Assembly (NCBI RefSeq): GCF_021173085.1 | Contig: NZ_CP076413.1 | Span: forward strand, 1,426,001 to 1,490,000 | Source of the DNA: Ralstonia wenshanensis | GTDB taxonomy: Bacteria > Pseudomonadota > Gammaproteobacteria > Burkholderiales > Burkholderiaceae | Length of the DNA: 64,000 nucleotides | Reading direction: 5' to 3' | Shown here: positions 45,878 through 56,622 of the stretch, piece by piece | How positions within the stretch are numbered: position 1 is the stretch's first letter | How the letters are laid out: each line of letters starts with the position of its first letter | Translations under genes and position numbers: made by a program | The notes under the pieces: model-generated | Told to the model about the DNA's origin: nothing | The model's database searches: none | Seen by the model: the letters and a program-made list of their open reading frames with translations, nothing else

Positions 45878-46774
45878 ATGACGGACCCCGCGCTGCCCGT
45901 GCCCCGAATCGACGCGCACCAGCATTTCTGGCGCTATCAACCCGAGGCGTATTCCTGGATCGGCCCCGGCATGGAAGCCCTGGCCAGAGACCATCTGCCT
46001 GCCGACCTGCTGCCCCAACTGCGCGCGCAACGCCTGGACGCGGCGATTGCCGTGCAGGCGCGCGGCGTGCGTGAGGAAACGGATTTCCTGCTCGACCTTG
46101 CCGCTGCGCACGACTGGATTGTCGGCGTGGTCGGTTGGGAAGACTTGCATGCCACCGATCTTGAGTCGCGCCTCGAGGCAAGGAGCGGCGAGCACAAGCT
46201 GGTCGGCTTCCGGCACACCGTGCAGGACGAACCGGACGTGGCCGCATTTTTGTCGGACCCGGCATTCGAGCAAGGCATCGCGCTGCTGCAGCTCTGGGGC
46301 TTCACGTACGACGTGCTGGTGTTTGGCCACCAACTCGCGCCCGCCGTGGATTTCTGCGGCCGGCACGATCATCACTGGCTGGTGTTGGATCACTTGGGCA
46401 AGCCGCCGCTTGAAGCGTTCGAGCGTGACGCACAGGCCCTGGCGCGCTGGCGGGCCGCGCTGGCACCGCTCAAGGACATGCCGCACGTCGCCTGCAAGCT
46501 TTCCGGCCTGCTGACCGAAGCCGATTGGCGAAACGGTGTGACCGTGCGCGACGTTCAGCACGCGCGTGAATGCCTTGACGTGGCTCTGGACGTGTTCGGC
46601 CCCACCCGCGTGATGTTTGGGTCGGATTGGCCTGTGTGCCAGCTCGCGGCGTCGTACGGCACGGTGTACGACGTGCTGCACGTCTGGGCCGAAGAGCGGC
46701 TCAGCGCCACGGAACGCGTCGATCTCTGGGGTGGCAACGCCACCCGCTGCTACAACCTGCAACTCAAGGCTTGA
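45878..46774 (+). CDS. Amidohydrolase-family L-fuconolactonase
   Basis: A 298-residue amidohydrolase_2 protein. The metal-binding HxH is in RIDAHQHFWRY, His positions occur in VGFRHTVQD and LVLDHLGKPP, and the Asp is in MFGSDWPVC. It should open L-fucono-1,4- or 1,5-lactone to L-fuconate, between the dehydrogenase and dehydratase steps. The start MTDPALP at 45878 lies four bases after the dehydratase stop; an earlier in-frame start at 45848 would overlap it. Confidence 0.87.
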   Translation: MTDPALPVPRIDAHQHFWRYQPEAYSWIGPGMEALARDHLPADLLPQLRAQRLDAAIAVQARGVREETDFLLDLAAAHDWIVGVVGWEDLHATDLESRLEARSGEHKLVGFRHTVQDEPDVAAFLSDPAFEQGIALLQLWGFTYDVLVFGHQLAPAVDFCGRHDHHWLVLDHLGKPPLEAFERDAQALARWRAALAPLKDMPHVACKLSGLLTEADWRNGVTVRDVQHARECLDVALDVFGPTRVMFGSDWPVCQLAASYGTVYDVLHVWAEERLSATERVDLWGGNATRCYNLQLKA

Positions 46775-47554
<780 letters not shown>

Positions 47555-47561
47555 GGCTGCC

Positions 47562-47906
47562 ATGCGCTACTGCCTCGCTCTGGATCTGAAAGACGACGCG
47601 GCGCTCATCGCCACGTACGAAGCCCACCATCAACGCATCTGGCCCGAAGTTGCGCGGCACCTGCGCGTGCATGGCGTGACCGGCATGGAGATCTATCGCC
47701 TTGGCACCCGCATGGTGATGCTCATGGAGACCGACGACGCCATCTACGACGCCGAGCGCATGGCGCTTGCCACCGACACGGACCCGAAGATCCGGGAATG
47801 GGAAGCGTTGATGTGGCAGTTTCAGGCGCCCACACCCTGGACGCCCGCGGGTCAGAAGTGGATACCGATGAGCCGCATTTTCGATTTGCAACAGCAACCG
47901 CAGTAG
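47562..47906 (+). CDS. L-rhamnose mutarotase-family protein, probable L-fucose mutarotase
   Basis: A 114-residue dimeric alpha/beta-barrel of the RhaM (DUF718) family, beginning MRYCLALDLKDDAALIATYEAHH and containing the conserved WPEV and MSRIFDL. It speeds the exchange of sugar anomers before oxidation. In this operon the substrate should be L-fucose rather than rhamnose. It starts seven bases after the dehydrogenase. Confidence 0.87.
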   Translation: MRYCLALDLKDDAALIATYEAHHQRIWPEVARHLRVHGVTGMEIYRLGTRMVMLMETDDAIYDAERMALATDTDPKIREWEALMWQFQAPTPWTPAGQKWIPMSRIFDLQQQPQ

Positions 47907-47954
47907 AAGCAATTCCGGCCGTGGCCGGCATGACACCAGAGAGAGGAGATGACA

Positions 47955-49010
47955 ATGAAAAAACGAGTAACTGGCCCGCTGTGCGCGGCAATCGTGTGCG
48001 CGGCCGCTGGCGCCGCGCATGCACAAACCAACGTCACGCTGTACGGCCGCGTTGCCAGCGGCATCGACTACCAGAACAACGTCGCCCCCACCGCGACCTC
48101 GCCGGGCGGCAGCCTCTGGCGCGCCGCCGACAACCAGTGGGGGACCAGCATGTTCGGGTTCATGGGCAAGGAGGATCTCGGCGGTGGCCTGCAGGCGCTC
48201 TTCCGGCTCGAGTCCGGTTTTGGTGCGGCCCAGGGCCGGACCAACGGCGACGCGCTCTTCAACCGCCGTTCGTACGTCGGCCTGTCCAGCCCGACCTGGG
48301 GCACGTTGACGGCCGGCAAGAACCTCTTCATCAGCAACGACGTCTGGTTCCTGGACCCGACCGGCCAGCAGTTCATTGGCTCGGCCACGCTGGTGCGCGG
48401 GCGCAACTGGCCGGGCGCCAACAACGTCGTCGAATACCAGAGCCCGACCTGGGGCGGCTTCCAGATCGGCCTGCAGACCGGCCTGGGCGAACAGCCCGGC
48501 TCCTTTACCAACAGCCGCCGCGATGGCGTGTCCGCCGTCTACAAGACGGGCCCGCTGGAAGTGCGCGCGATCTACGACGTGATCCGCGACGGCAACGGCA
48601 AGTTCAGCGACATCTTCAATTTCTCGAAGGAAGCGACGATCGGCGGTACGTACACCATCGGCAAGGCCAAGCTCTTTGCGGCGTATGAAAACCTGTCAGC
48701 GCCGGATGCTGCTGCGGGCGCCCCGACCAAGGCCAACCACTACTGGCTGGGCATCAACTACGAAGTCACGCCGGCGCTCACCCTGATCGGCGCGGCCTAC
48801 CGTGTCAACGTGAACCATGGCGGCGGCAACGCCAACCTCTTCATGGCCGGCGCGAACTACAACCTGTCCAAGCGCACGATGCTGTACGCGAGCGTCGGTA
48901 CCGTGCAGAACAGCGCCACCGCCAACTTCTCGGTGGAAGCGACCAACAACAACCCGGCCCCGGGCAAGAACCAGCTGGGTGCTTACACCGGTATCGTCCA
49001 CTCGTTCTGA
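47955..49010 (+). CDS. Burkholderia-type trimeric outer-membrane porin
   Basis: A 351-residue OmpC-like porin. The signal peptide is MKKRVTGPLCAAIVCAAAGAAHAQ. The barrel begins TNVTLYGRVASGIDYQ, has EDLGGGLQALFRLESGF and ends with a terminal Phe (GIVHSF). GAGAGGAG at 47941-47948 is spaced for ATG 47955; the ATG at 47949 would directly abut it. It follows the fucose genes by 48 bases and may serve as the sugar entry pore. Confidence 0.93.
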   Translation: MKKRVTGPLCAAIVCAAAGAAHAQTNVTLYGRVASGIDYQNNVAPTATSPGGSLWRAADNQWGTSMFGFMGKEDLGGGLQALFRLESGFGAAQGRTNGDALFNRRSYVGLSSPTWGTLTAGKNLFISNDVWFLDPTGQQFIGSATLVRGRNWPGANNVVEYQSPTWGGFQIGLQTGLGEQPGSFTNSRRDGVSAVYKTGPLEVRAIYDVIRDGNGKFSDIFNFSKEATIGGTYTIGKAKLFAAYENLSAPDAAAGAPTKANHYWLGINYEVTPALTLIGAAYRVNVNHGGGNANLFMAGANYNLSKRTMLYASVGTVQNSATANFSVEATNNNPAPGKNQLGAYTGIVHSF

Positions 49011-49060
49011 CTTCTGGCTTCTGACTGAGCGTGACCTCCTGATCGCTCGGCTCCTTGTCG

Positions 49061-49087
49061 GCCCGCACTTGTGCGGGCTTTTTTTTC
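49061..49087 (+). terminator. Terminator of the fucose/porin operon
   Basis: GCCCGCA-CTTG-TGCGGGC hairpin followed by eight T residues. It is the only feature I can support in the 302 bases between the porin and the symporter (49011-49312). Confidence 0.9.
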
Positions 49088-49312
49088 TTTTAGGAAAGCC
49101 ACTCGCGTGCGGGGAGATGCGGCGGCGCGAGCACTGGCGCAGGCGCATTCCTCGTCACCGCGCACGGAAACAAGCCGACCACAAAGCCAAGCCAGTGCAG
49201 GCTCCGCGGGGAGTCAGCGCGCATGGGCGAGGCGGTCCGTGCTCGGGCAACCTTTGTGCGACTGGCGTAAGATGCCGGCTCGATTTCGATCGCAGCTTGC
49301 GACACAAACGCC

Positions 49313-50701
49313 ATGAATCTCCCGCTCTTACTCAATATCGCGACTTTCGTCGTCCTGCTGATCGCTCTGGGTCGCGTGAACGCGAACTGGAGTCTGGCCA
49401 AACGTGTGCTGCTGGGCATGGTGCTGGGCATCGTGTTCGGGCTGGCGCTGCACCTGATCTATGGCGACGACAGCGCGACGCTCAAGCAGTCGATCTCCTG
49501 GTTCAGCATCGTTGGCGGTGGCTATATCCAGCTGCTGCAGATGATCGTCATGCCGCTGGTGCTGGTGTCGGTGCTGAACTCGGTGGCCAAGCTCAACAGC
49601 ACGGCGTCGCTGGGCAAGATCAGCGTGCTGACAATCGGCACGCTGCTGCTCACGACGCTGATCTCCGCCCTGGTCGGGGTGTTCGTCACCCATCTGTTTG
49701 GCCTGACGGCGCAGGGGCTGGTGCAAGGCGCGCAGGAAACCGCACGGCTGACCGCCATCCAGGACAACTATGTCGGCAAGGTGGCCGACCTGTCTGTGCC
49801 GCAGCTGGTGCAGTCCTTCATTCCGAAGAACCCGTTTGCCGAGCTGACCGGCGCCAAGCCGACATCCATCATCGGCGTGGTGATCTTTGCCGCGTTCCTG
49901 GGCGTGGCGGCGTTGAACCTGCTCAAGGATGATGCGGTGAAGGGCCAGCGCGTGCTGACCGCCATCGACACCGCGCAGGCCTGGGTGATGAAGCTCGTGC
50001 GGCTCGTCATCCGCCTGACCCCTTACGGTGTGCTGGCGCTCATGACCAACGTGGTGGCCGTGTCCAACGTGCAGGACATCATCAAGCTTGGCGGTTTCGT
50101 GGTGGCCTCTTACCTTGGCCTGGCGATCATGTTTGGCGTGCATGCCGTGCTGCTCATGCTCAACGGCATCAATCCGCTTCGCTTCTTCCGCAAGGTCTGG
50201 CCGGCGCTGTCGTTCGCGTTCACGAGCCGATCGAGTGCCGCCACCATTCCGCTGAGCATCGAGGCGCAGACGCGGCGCATCGGCGTGCCGGAGTCGATTG
50301 CCAGCTTCGCCGCATCGTTTGGCACCACCATTGGCCAGAACGGCTGCGCGGGCCTGTATCCGGCCATGCTGGCTGTGATGGTGGCGCCCACCGTCGGCGT
50401 CAACCCGTTTGATCCGGTGTGGATCGCAACGCTGGTGGCGGTGGTCACGCTCAGCTCGGTCGGCGTGGCGGGCGTAGGCGGCGGCGCCACGTTTGCGGCG
50501 TTGATCGTGCTGCCGGCCATGGGCTTGCCGGTGACGCTCGTGGCACTGCTGATCTCCATCGAACCGCTGATCGACATGGGCCGTACCGCGCTCAACGTCA
50601 ACGGCTCGATGACCGCCGGGACGATCACCAGCCAGTTGCTGGGGCAGACCGATCGCAGTGTCTTCGATGCCGCCGATGACGTGGAGATGGCGCACCGCTG
50701 A
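49313..50701 (+). CDS. Dicarboxylate/amino acid:cation symporter, TcyP-like L-cystine carrier
   Basis: A 462-residue DAACS protein with about eight membrane helices and two re-entrant loops. The signatures are [18 protein letters not shown], the Ser-rich [36 protein letters not shown] and [18 protein letters not shown]. Length and the extra GVNPF segment are close to the E. coli TcyP/YdjN group, so L-cystine is a likely substrate; C4-dicarboxylates cannot be ruled out. It is monocistronic. Confidence 0.87.
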   Translation: MNLPLLLNIATFVVLLIALGRVNANWSLAKRVLLGMVLGIVFGLALHLIYGDDSATLKQSISWFSIVGGGYIQLLQMIVMPLVLVSVLNSVAKLNSTASLGKISVLTIGTLLLTTLISALVGVFVTHLFGLTAQGLVQGAQETARLTAIQDNYVGKVADLSVPQLVQSFIPKNPFAELTGAKPTSIIGVVIFAAFLGVAALNLLKDDAVKGQRVLTAIDTAQAWVMKLVRLVIRLTPYGVLALMTNVVAVSNVQDIIKLGGFVVASYLGLAIMFGVHAVLLMLNGINPLRFFRKVWPALSFAFTSRSSAATIPLSIEAQTRRIGVPESIASFAASFGTTIGQNGCAGLYPAMLAVMVAPTVGVNPFDPVWIATLVAVVTLSSVGVAGVGGGATFAALIVLPAMGLPVTLVALLISIEPLIDMGRTALNVNGSMTAGTITSQLLGQTDRSVFDAADDVEMAHR

Positions 50702-50724
50702 TCGATGCGGTGCGTCGAAAGAAG

Positions 50725-50753
50725 AATGCCGGCCATGAGGTCGGCATTTTTTT
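50725..50753 (+). terminator. Terminator after the TcyP-like gene
   Basis: AATGCCG / CGGCATT stem with a ten-base loop, followed by seven T residues. It separates the symporter from the convergent LysR gene. Confidence 0.85.
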
Positions 50754-50765
50754 GGGCGAGGCGGC

Positions 50766-51710
50766 TCAGTAGGGCGCTTGCGCCAGTTCGGTCAGCAGTT
50801 CCATGAACGCGCTGGCCAGTTCGCTTGGCGTGGCGTCGCTTCTGCGCAGCAGGCCGACGGGCTCCTTGGTGCTGGACGTGGGGATGTCCAGGCGGGCCAA
50901 CTGCCCGTGCGCCAGATCGTCGCCCGCAGCGCGCTCGGGCGTGATCCACACCGCGTCAGATCGACACGCCAGCAGCCGTGCGACGGACACTGAAAGTGTT
51001 TCCGTTACCCCCGCGGGCAAGCGTAGCCCGTGCGTCTGGAACAGCGCCTCGGTGTGATGGCGCGGCACCGTGCCCTGCGTGGCAATCACCAGCGGGTAAT
51101 CCAGCACCGCCTGCAGCGAGGCCGACGCGCCTGGCTGCGTCAACAGCGGATGCCCGGGCCGCACGACCAGCGCCAGCGGCTCGGCGTACAGCAGTTCGAA
51201 CGACAGCCCCTGCATGCGATCCGGCTCGGCCATACGCCCGACGATGAAGTCGAGTTCGCCGGCCTTGAGCGCGGTCAGCAGCTCGACATTGGTGCCGGTA
51301 CGCAACCGCACACCGGCATGCGGGCGCTGCGCGTGCAAATGGGCAATCGCCTGGGGCAGCAGACTGCTGGCCACCGTCGGCAGGGCGCCTACATGTACGA
51401 CCGGCGCGGACGCGTCCGTTGATCCCATCAGCGCGGCAGTGGCCGATTCCAGCGCCTGCGTCACGCCCACCGCATGCCGCAGGAATTGCTCGCCGGCAGC
51501 GGTGAGCCGTGCGCCTTGCCGGCCGCGCTCCACGAGTTGCACACCGGCCAGTGCTTCCAGTTCACCCAGCGTTTTCGAAACCGCCGGCTGGCTCAGATGC
51601 AGCCGCTCTGCGGCGCGCCGCAGGTTGCGCTCCTGCGCGATGGCGACAAAACAGCTCAGATGGCGAAAGCGGATGCGAGACGGCAGATCGGCCGAAAAGA
51701 CTCTTTCCAT
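50766..51710 (-). CDS. pcaQ: LysR-family regulator of pcaHG (PcaQ-like)
   Basis: A 314-residue LysR protein. The helix-turn-helix region is IRFRHLSCFVAIAQERNLRRAAERLHLSQPAVSKTLGELE. The C-terminal ligand domain has YPLVIATQGTVPRHHTE. It is divergent from pcaHG with 102 bases between starts. PcaQ proteins activate protocatechuate genes in response to beta-carboxymuconate or protocatechuate. The start at 51710 sits inside a likely binding site. Confidence 0.85.
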   Translation of the reverse strand: MERVFSADLPSRIRFRHLSCFVAIAQERNLRRAAERLHLSQPAVSKTLGELEALAGVQLVERGRQGARLTAAGEQFLRHAVGVTQALESATAALMGSTDASAPVVHVGALPTVASSLLPQAIAHLHAQRPHAGVRLRTGTNVELLTALKAGELDFIVGRMAEPDRMQGLSFELLYAEPLALVVRPGHPLLTQPGASASLQAVLDYPLVIATQGTVPRHHTEALFQTHGLRLPAGVTETLSVSVARLLACRSDAVWITPERAAGDDLAHGQLARLDIPTSSTKEPVGLLRRSDATPSELASAFMELLTELAQAPY

Positions 51711-51737
51711 AACTTGGGGTTATCGATTTTCCGATAA
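51709..51737. promoter_or_regulatory. LysR/PcaQ-type operator upstream of pcaHG
   Basis: ATAAC-TTGGG-GTTAT (51709-51723) overlaps the regulator start codon, and TTATCG-N6-CGATAA (51720-51737) overlaps it in turn. The first resembles the ATAAC...GTTAT box described for PcaQ. It would allow autoregulation and activation of pcaHG. Confidence 0.6.
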
Positions 51738-52561
<824 letters not shown>

Positions 52562-52562
<1 letters not shown>

Positions 52563-53257
52563 TGACGACGACCACACTGCGTGAATCGCTCGAACGTGCC
52601 CAGGCAACGGCCATGACGACAACGCCGCCATTCGCGCATTTCAACGAGACCGCGTCGCAGACGGGCGGCCCGTACGTGCACATCGGCCTAGCACCGCGCC
52701 AGGCCGGCTTTGACATCTACGACAAGGAATTCGGCAGCACGCTGACGACACCCGCCACGCGCGGCGAACGCATCGCGCTGGAAGGGCGTGTCTACGATGG
52801 CTCCGGCTCGCTCGTGCGCGATGTGCTGATCGAGATCTGGCAGGCCAACGCCGATGGCAAATATGCGCATCCCGCTGATCGGCAAGACAAGCCTGTCGAC
52901 CCGGCATTCCGTGGCTGGGGCCGCGCGGGAGCGGATTTCGATACGGGCGTCTATCGCTTCGACACCATCAAGCCGGGCGCTGTGGCGGGCCGCAGCGGGA
53001 CCACGCAAGCACCGCACATCTGCATGATCCTGTTTGCGCGCGGCATCAACCTCGGCCTGCACACACGCGTGTACTTCAGCGACGAGGTCGCGGCCAACGG
53101 CACGGACCCGGTGCTGAACGGCATCGAGTGGGAAGTGCGCCGCAAGACGCTGATTGCCCAGCGCAGCGAGCGTAACGGCGAGGTGGTCTACACCTTCGAC
53201 GTGCGCCTGCAAGACACGCCGGATGGCGGCGCGGAGACGGTGTTCTTCGATATCTGA
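52562..53257 (+). CDS. pcaG: Protocatechuate 3,4-dioxygenase alpha subunit
   Basis: Structural partner of PcaH. It shows the QTGGPYVHIGL start, EIWQANADGKYAHP, FRGWGRAGADFDTGVYRFDTIKPG and PHICMILFARGINLGLHTRVYFSD. It lacks the iron ligands, as expected for alpha subunits. The 231-residue reading is longer than usual because of an N-terminal addition; ATG 52613 (MTTTPPFAHFNET) is an alternative start. The remaining protocatechuate genes are not next to this pair. Confidence 0.95.
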
Positions 53258-53281
53258 TCGCCGCATCACATCCAAAAGACG

Positions 53282-53317
53282 ACGCCCGGCAGGTTCACAC
53301 TGCCGGGCGTTGTTTTT
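53282..53317 (+). terminator. Terminator after pcaG
   Basis: Perfect 11-bp stem ACGCCCGGCAG / CTGCCGGGCGT, loop of seven bases, then TGTTTTTG. It lies 25 bases after pcaG. Confidence 0.9.
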
Positions 53318-53402
53318 GATGCGGGCAACACGACTTTCAGCGGGACGTCATGCGGGCGTCGATAATGGGTGGATCGCCAGCCCGGCGTTTGACGACCCTG
53401 CC

Positions 53403-53987
53403 GTGACCCAGCTCACTCTTCCCGGATTCGAAGCCACCCCGCAGTTGCCCGCGCATCGCCTGTTTCTGGCGATCAAGCCCGACGCCGAGACCGCAGGGCG
53501 CATAGCGCGCCTGATCGAACAATTGCGGCCCGTGGTGGGTTTCAAAGGCAAGGCACTGCGTACGGAGCGCCTGCATGTCACGCTGCATCATCTGGGCGAT
53601 TTCGTTCATCTGCCGCCTGACGATATCGTGGCGCGCGTGCGCGCAGCGGCGGACAGCCTGGCCTTGCCGGCATTCGATGCCACGTTCAACCAAGTGGTGA
53701 GCTTTCATGGCCGACGTGATCACCGGCCGTTTGTTCTCTTGGGCGATGAAGGTGTGGTCGGTTTGACGGCGTTTCAGGCGGCGCTGGGCGAGGCGCTCCA
53801 ACATGCCGCCGTGCCCGTGCCGCACGGGACGTTCAAACCGCACATCACGCTGCTGTATGACCGCGGAGGCTTTGCGCCGAAGGCAATCGAACCCATCACG
53901 TGGAGGGTGCGCGAGTTCGTTCTCATCCATAGCTGGCTGGGCAAGACGCGTTACGACGAACTTGCCCGCTGGCCGCTCAAAAGCTGA
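53403..53987 (+). CDS. 2'-5' RNA ligase/2H phosphoesterase-family protein
   Basis: A 194-residue 2H phosphoesterase with both HxT motifs, HVTLHHLGDF (about 60) and HITLLYDRGG (about 141). ThpR-like proteins hydrolyse cyclic 2',3'-phosphodiesters and ligate tRNA halves in vitro; the cellular role is unclear. GTG 53403 is preferred; an in-frame ATG at 53319 adds 28 residues but sits at the end of the pcaG terminator. It is convergent with the DsbA-like gene, with 11 bases between stops. Confidence 0.85.
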   Translation: MTQLTLPGFEATPQLPAHRLFLAIKPDAETAGRIARLIEQLRPVVGFKGKALRTERLHVTLHHLGDFVHLPPDDIVARVRAAADSLALPAFDATFNQVVSFHGRRDHRPFVLLGDEGVVGLTAFQAALGEALQHAAVPVPHGTFKPHITLLYDRGGFAPKAIEPITWRVREFVLIHSWLGKTRYDELARWPLKS

Positions 53988-53998
53988 GCGCCACCTCG

Positions 53999-54694
53999 TT
54001 ACGCGCAGCCGTCCGGCCCGCAGACGGGGCCGTCGGCTTCGCTGGCCGGGGCGGGCGCGCCGATGTGCTGGGTCAGCGCCTGTGCCCAGTGCTCCGGATT
54101 GCCAAGCCACGGGCCCATGTCGATGATGCCGAGTTGGCCATCGGCATCCTCCAGCGCAAATGTCGGAAACCCCTGACCGCCCACACGATCGAGCCACTGC
54201 CGGCTTTGCGTGATGTGCTGCTGCGTGAGCGCACCGGTTTGTCGCGCGTATTCCGCGTCGAAGGCATCGGGCGACAGGCCGATCTCCGCTGCCAGCTCGC
54301 GCAGTACGGGCACATCTGCAATGCGCCGGCCTTCTTCGTAATGCGCGCGTTGGACGCGATGGATCATGTCGAGCCCGCGGCCGCCCAGCGCTTGCGCAGC
54401 AAGTACTGCGGTGATGGGTGGCTCCGAATCCATCGTGGCAGTGGTGTCGCGCAACAGGCCTTCAAAGTAGGCCTCGCCAAAGGGCTGGCCGGTCAATTCT
54501 GCAATGCGGTGGTCGTGCGGCATTACGTAGTCGCGCCACTGGGGCGTCACCGCGCGGCGGTTCGTGCCAGCAAGCATGCCGCCGCCGTGGAAGGCGATCG
54601 TCAGGCCCGGCACCGTGCGCGCCGCTTCCACCAGCGGTGCGGCGCCGTAGCACCAGCCGCACAGCGGGTCGTAGATGTAATGCAACGTCGTCAT
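53999..54694 (-). CDS. DsbA-family (FrnE-like) thioredoxin-fold protein
   Basis: A 231-residue protein with an active-site CGWC in YIYDPLCGWCYGAAPLVEAA and the helical insertion of the DsbA family. cis-Pro candidates occur in GQGFPTFALED. There is no signal peptide, so it is cytoplasmic. The C-terminal GPVCGPDGCA adds another Cys pair, which might bind metal. It is 25 bases downstream of the MBL-fold gene and probably co-transcribed. Confidence 0.87.
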   Translation of the reverse strand: MTTLHYIYDPLCGWCYGAAPLVEAARTVPGLTIAFHGGGMLAGTNRRAVTPQWRDYVMPHDHRIAELTGQPFGEAYFEGLLRDTTATMDSEPPITAVLAAQALGGRGLDMIHRVQRAHYEEGRRIADVPVLRELAAEIGLSPDAFDAEYARQTGALTQQHITQSRQWLDRVGGQGFPTFALEDADGQLGIIDMGPWLGNPEHWAQALTQHIGAPAPASEADGPVCGPDGCA

Positions 54695-54719
54695 GTTGTT
54701 TCCCCGGTGATTGGCCAGC

Positions 54720-55601
54720 TTACTGCGGCCACTTCATTTCGCCCTTGATGACCTTGGCGCTCAGCTCCAGCGATGCGTCGCCGGCCAGCGTCGGGTACGC
54801 GGCCTTCATCGCCTTGATCAGCTCCGCCGAGTTGTTGGCCTTGGCGGCCTGCACCTCGAATGTCTTGAGGTAATCGGCTGTAAAGCGGACCGCCTCCAGC
54901 CCCTTGGGCATCGCGCCGGTGAAGTGGCCCGGCACTACCGTCGTCGGCTTGAGCGCCGTGATGTTGTCCAGCGTCTGCAACCAGCCCAGGCGGGATTCGC
55001 GCGTTTGCGTGTCGGCTACCCAAACGTGGTCACCGCTGTTGACGACCACGCCGCCGGCCACGGTCTTGATCGACGGAATCCACAGATAGGTGCGTGCCGC
55101 GTCCGGGCCGTTCAGCCCCTTGATCTCGATGGTGCGGCCTTCCAGCGTGAGGTGGTCGGCGTGCAGCACGTCGGGCAGCACGAGCGTCTTGGGCGCATTG
55201 TCCTTCAGGATCGGACCCCAGTAGGCGAGCTTGCCGTTCATTGATGTCTTGATGGCCGCCACGGTCTGCGGCGTGGCGACGATCTTTGCTTTCGGGAATG
55301 CCGCGCGGATGACATCGAGCCCGAAGTAGTAATCCGGATCGCTCTGGCTGATATAGACCGTAGTGAGCGTCTTGCCGCTGGCCTTGAGTTTCTGCACGAG
55401 CGCTTGCGCGTCGCTGCGCTGGAATTGCGCGTCGATCAGGATGGCCTCGTGCGCGCCGGTGATGATTTCCGATGACACCGGGAAGACGCCCTTGTCGCCG
55501 GGGTTGTAGACCTCGAGGTGCAACGGCGCCGGTGCGGCAGCGTGGGAAACAACGCCGACGCTGACGAGGGCGGCGGCAAGCAGGGCGCGGAGCAGGGACA
55601 T
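54720..55601 (-). CDS. Exported MBL-fold protein with degenerate metal motif
   Basis: A 293-residue protein with a signal peptide (SLLRALLAAALVSVGVVSHAAA) and a metallo-beta-lactamase fold. Where the HxHxDH metal motif is expected it has SQSDPDYYFG. Later positions are GDHVW (in VVVNSGDHVW) and VVPGHF. The first metal site has therefore lost its His residues, and the protein either uses one metal at the second site or has no hydrolase activity. It is divergent from a LysR gene. Confidence 0.78.
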   Translation of the reverse strand: MSLLRALLAAALVSVGVVSHAAAPAPLHLEVYNPGDKGVFPVSSEIITGAHEAILIDAQFQRSDAQALVQKLKASGKTLTTVYISQSDPDYYFGLDVIRAAFPKAKIVATPQTVAAIKTSMNGKLAYWGPILKDNAPKTLVLPDVLHADHLTLEGRTIEIKGLNGPDAARTYLWIPSIKTVAGGVVVNSGDHVWVADTQTRESRLGWLQTLDNITALKPTTVVPGHFTGAMPKGLEAVRFTADYLKTFEVQAAKANNSAELIKAMKAAYPTLAGDASLELSAKVIKGEMKWPQ

Positions 55602-55683
55602 CGGGTTTCTCCAGTTGGATGTGGTGAGTGCGATGCCGCTACTGTAGGTTGCTTGATCCGATCGAAAAACCGCCTAAGATGCG

Positions 55684-55713
55684 CATATTTGTTTCGCTAA
55701 TCGATCAAATATG
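55684..55713. promoter_or_regulatory. Inverted repeat at the start of the LysR gene 55711
   Basis: CATATTTG (55684-55691) and CAAATATG (55706-55713), perfect 8-bp arms 14 bases apart. The right arm includes the LysR start codon. It fits a LysR autoregulatory site that also faces the divergent MBL gene. Confidence 0.65.
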
Positions 55714-56622
55714 GATCGCATCACGTCAGCCGAAGTGTTCGTGGCGATTGTCGAGCGCGGCAGCCTGAGTGCCGCCGCTGAAGGGCTCGACATGTCGCGC
55801 GCGATGGTCACGCGTTATCTGGCAGAGATGGAGGCGTGGTCCGGGGCGCGCCTGCTGCACCGGACCACGCGCCGCATCGGCCTGACACCGGCCGGTGAAG
55901 TGACGCTCGCGCGCTGCCGCCAGATGCTGGAAATCGCGTCACAGATGGCCGTGGCGGATGGTCTCGAAGCCGATACGCCGCGCGGTCTGCTGCGCATTGC
56001 CTGCGCGCAGTCCCTGGCGCAGCAGACGTTGAGCGTGGCGGTGACGGCCTACCTGCGCCGCTATCCGCAAACGGCAGTCGATCTGGTGGTCGACAACCGC
56101 ACCATCAACCTCGTGGAAGAGCGCATCGACCTGGCCGTGCGCATTACCAATGACCTCGATCCGAACCTGATTGCGCGGCCGCTGGGTACGTGTGAGTCCG
56201 TCGTTGTTGCGGCACCGTCGTACCTGGCCGCGCATGGCACACCGCGCCGCGTGGAGGATCTGGCTATTCACAACTGCCTGACGTATTCGTACTTTGGCAA
56301 AAGCCTGTGGAAGTTCACGGATGCGAAGACGGGTGCCCCGTCGGACGTGCCGGTGGGCGGCAATCTGAGTGCGAATGAGTCGATGGTGTTATTGACAGCG
56401 GCGCGGGAGGGCGCGGGCATTGCGCTGCAGCCGGTGTTTGCTGCCGCGCCGCTGATCGCAAGCGGGCAACTCGTGCGCCTGCTGCCCGACCACGTGCCGC
56501 AGGCGCTGGGCATTCACGGCGTGTACAGCTCGCGCAGGCAGATGCCGGCGGCGCTGCGGGCCATGCTGGATTTTCTGGTGGACTGGTTCAAGGCGCAGCC
56601 GAACGTCATGGGAGTCAAGTGA
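55711..56622 (+). CDS. LysR-family transcriptional regulator
   Basis: A 303-residue regulator: helix-turn-helix MDRITSAEVFVAIVERGSLSAAAEGLDMSRAMVTRYLAEME, then the periplasmic-binding-like effector domain. It is of the DsdC/AaeR-like branch that often controls an adjacent divergent gene, here the MBL-fold gene at 55601. Its 3' end overlaps the convergent MFS gene by eight bases. Confidence 0.9.
   Translation: MDRITSAEVFVAIVERGSLSAAAEGLDMSRAMVTRYLAEMEAWSGARLLHRTTRRIGLTPAGEVTLARCRQMLEIASQMAVADGLEADTPRGLLRIACAQSLAQQTLSVAVTAYLRRYPQTAVDLVVDNRTINLVEERIDLAVRITNDLDPNLIARPLGTCESVVVAAPSYLAAHGTPRRVEDLAIHNCLTYSYFGKSLWKFTDAKTGAPSDVPVGGNLSANESMVLLTAAREGAGIALQPVFAAAPLIASGQLVRLLPDHVPQALGIHGVYSSRRQMPAALRAMLDFLVDWFKAQPNVMGVK

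Noticed and set aside
53319-53402. ATG 53319 as the start of the 2H phosphoesterase
   Set aside because: It begins at the end of the pcaG terminator and adds 28 residues without family similarity; GTG 53403 is closer to the conserved domain.
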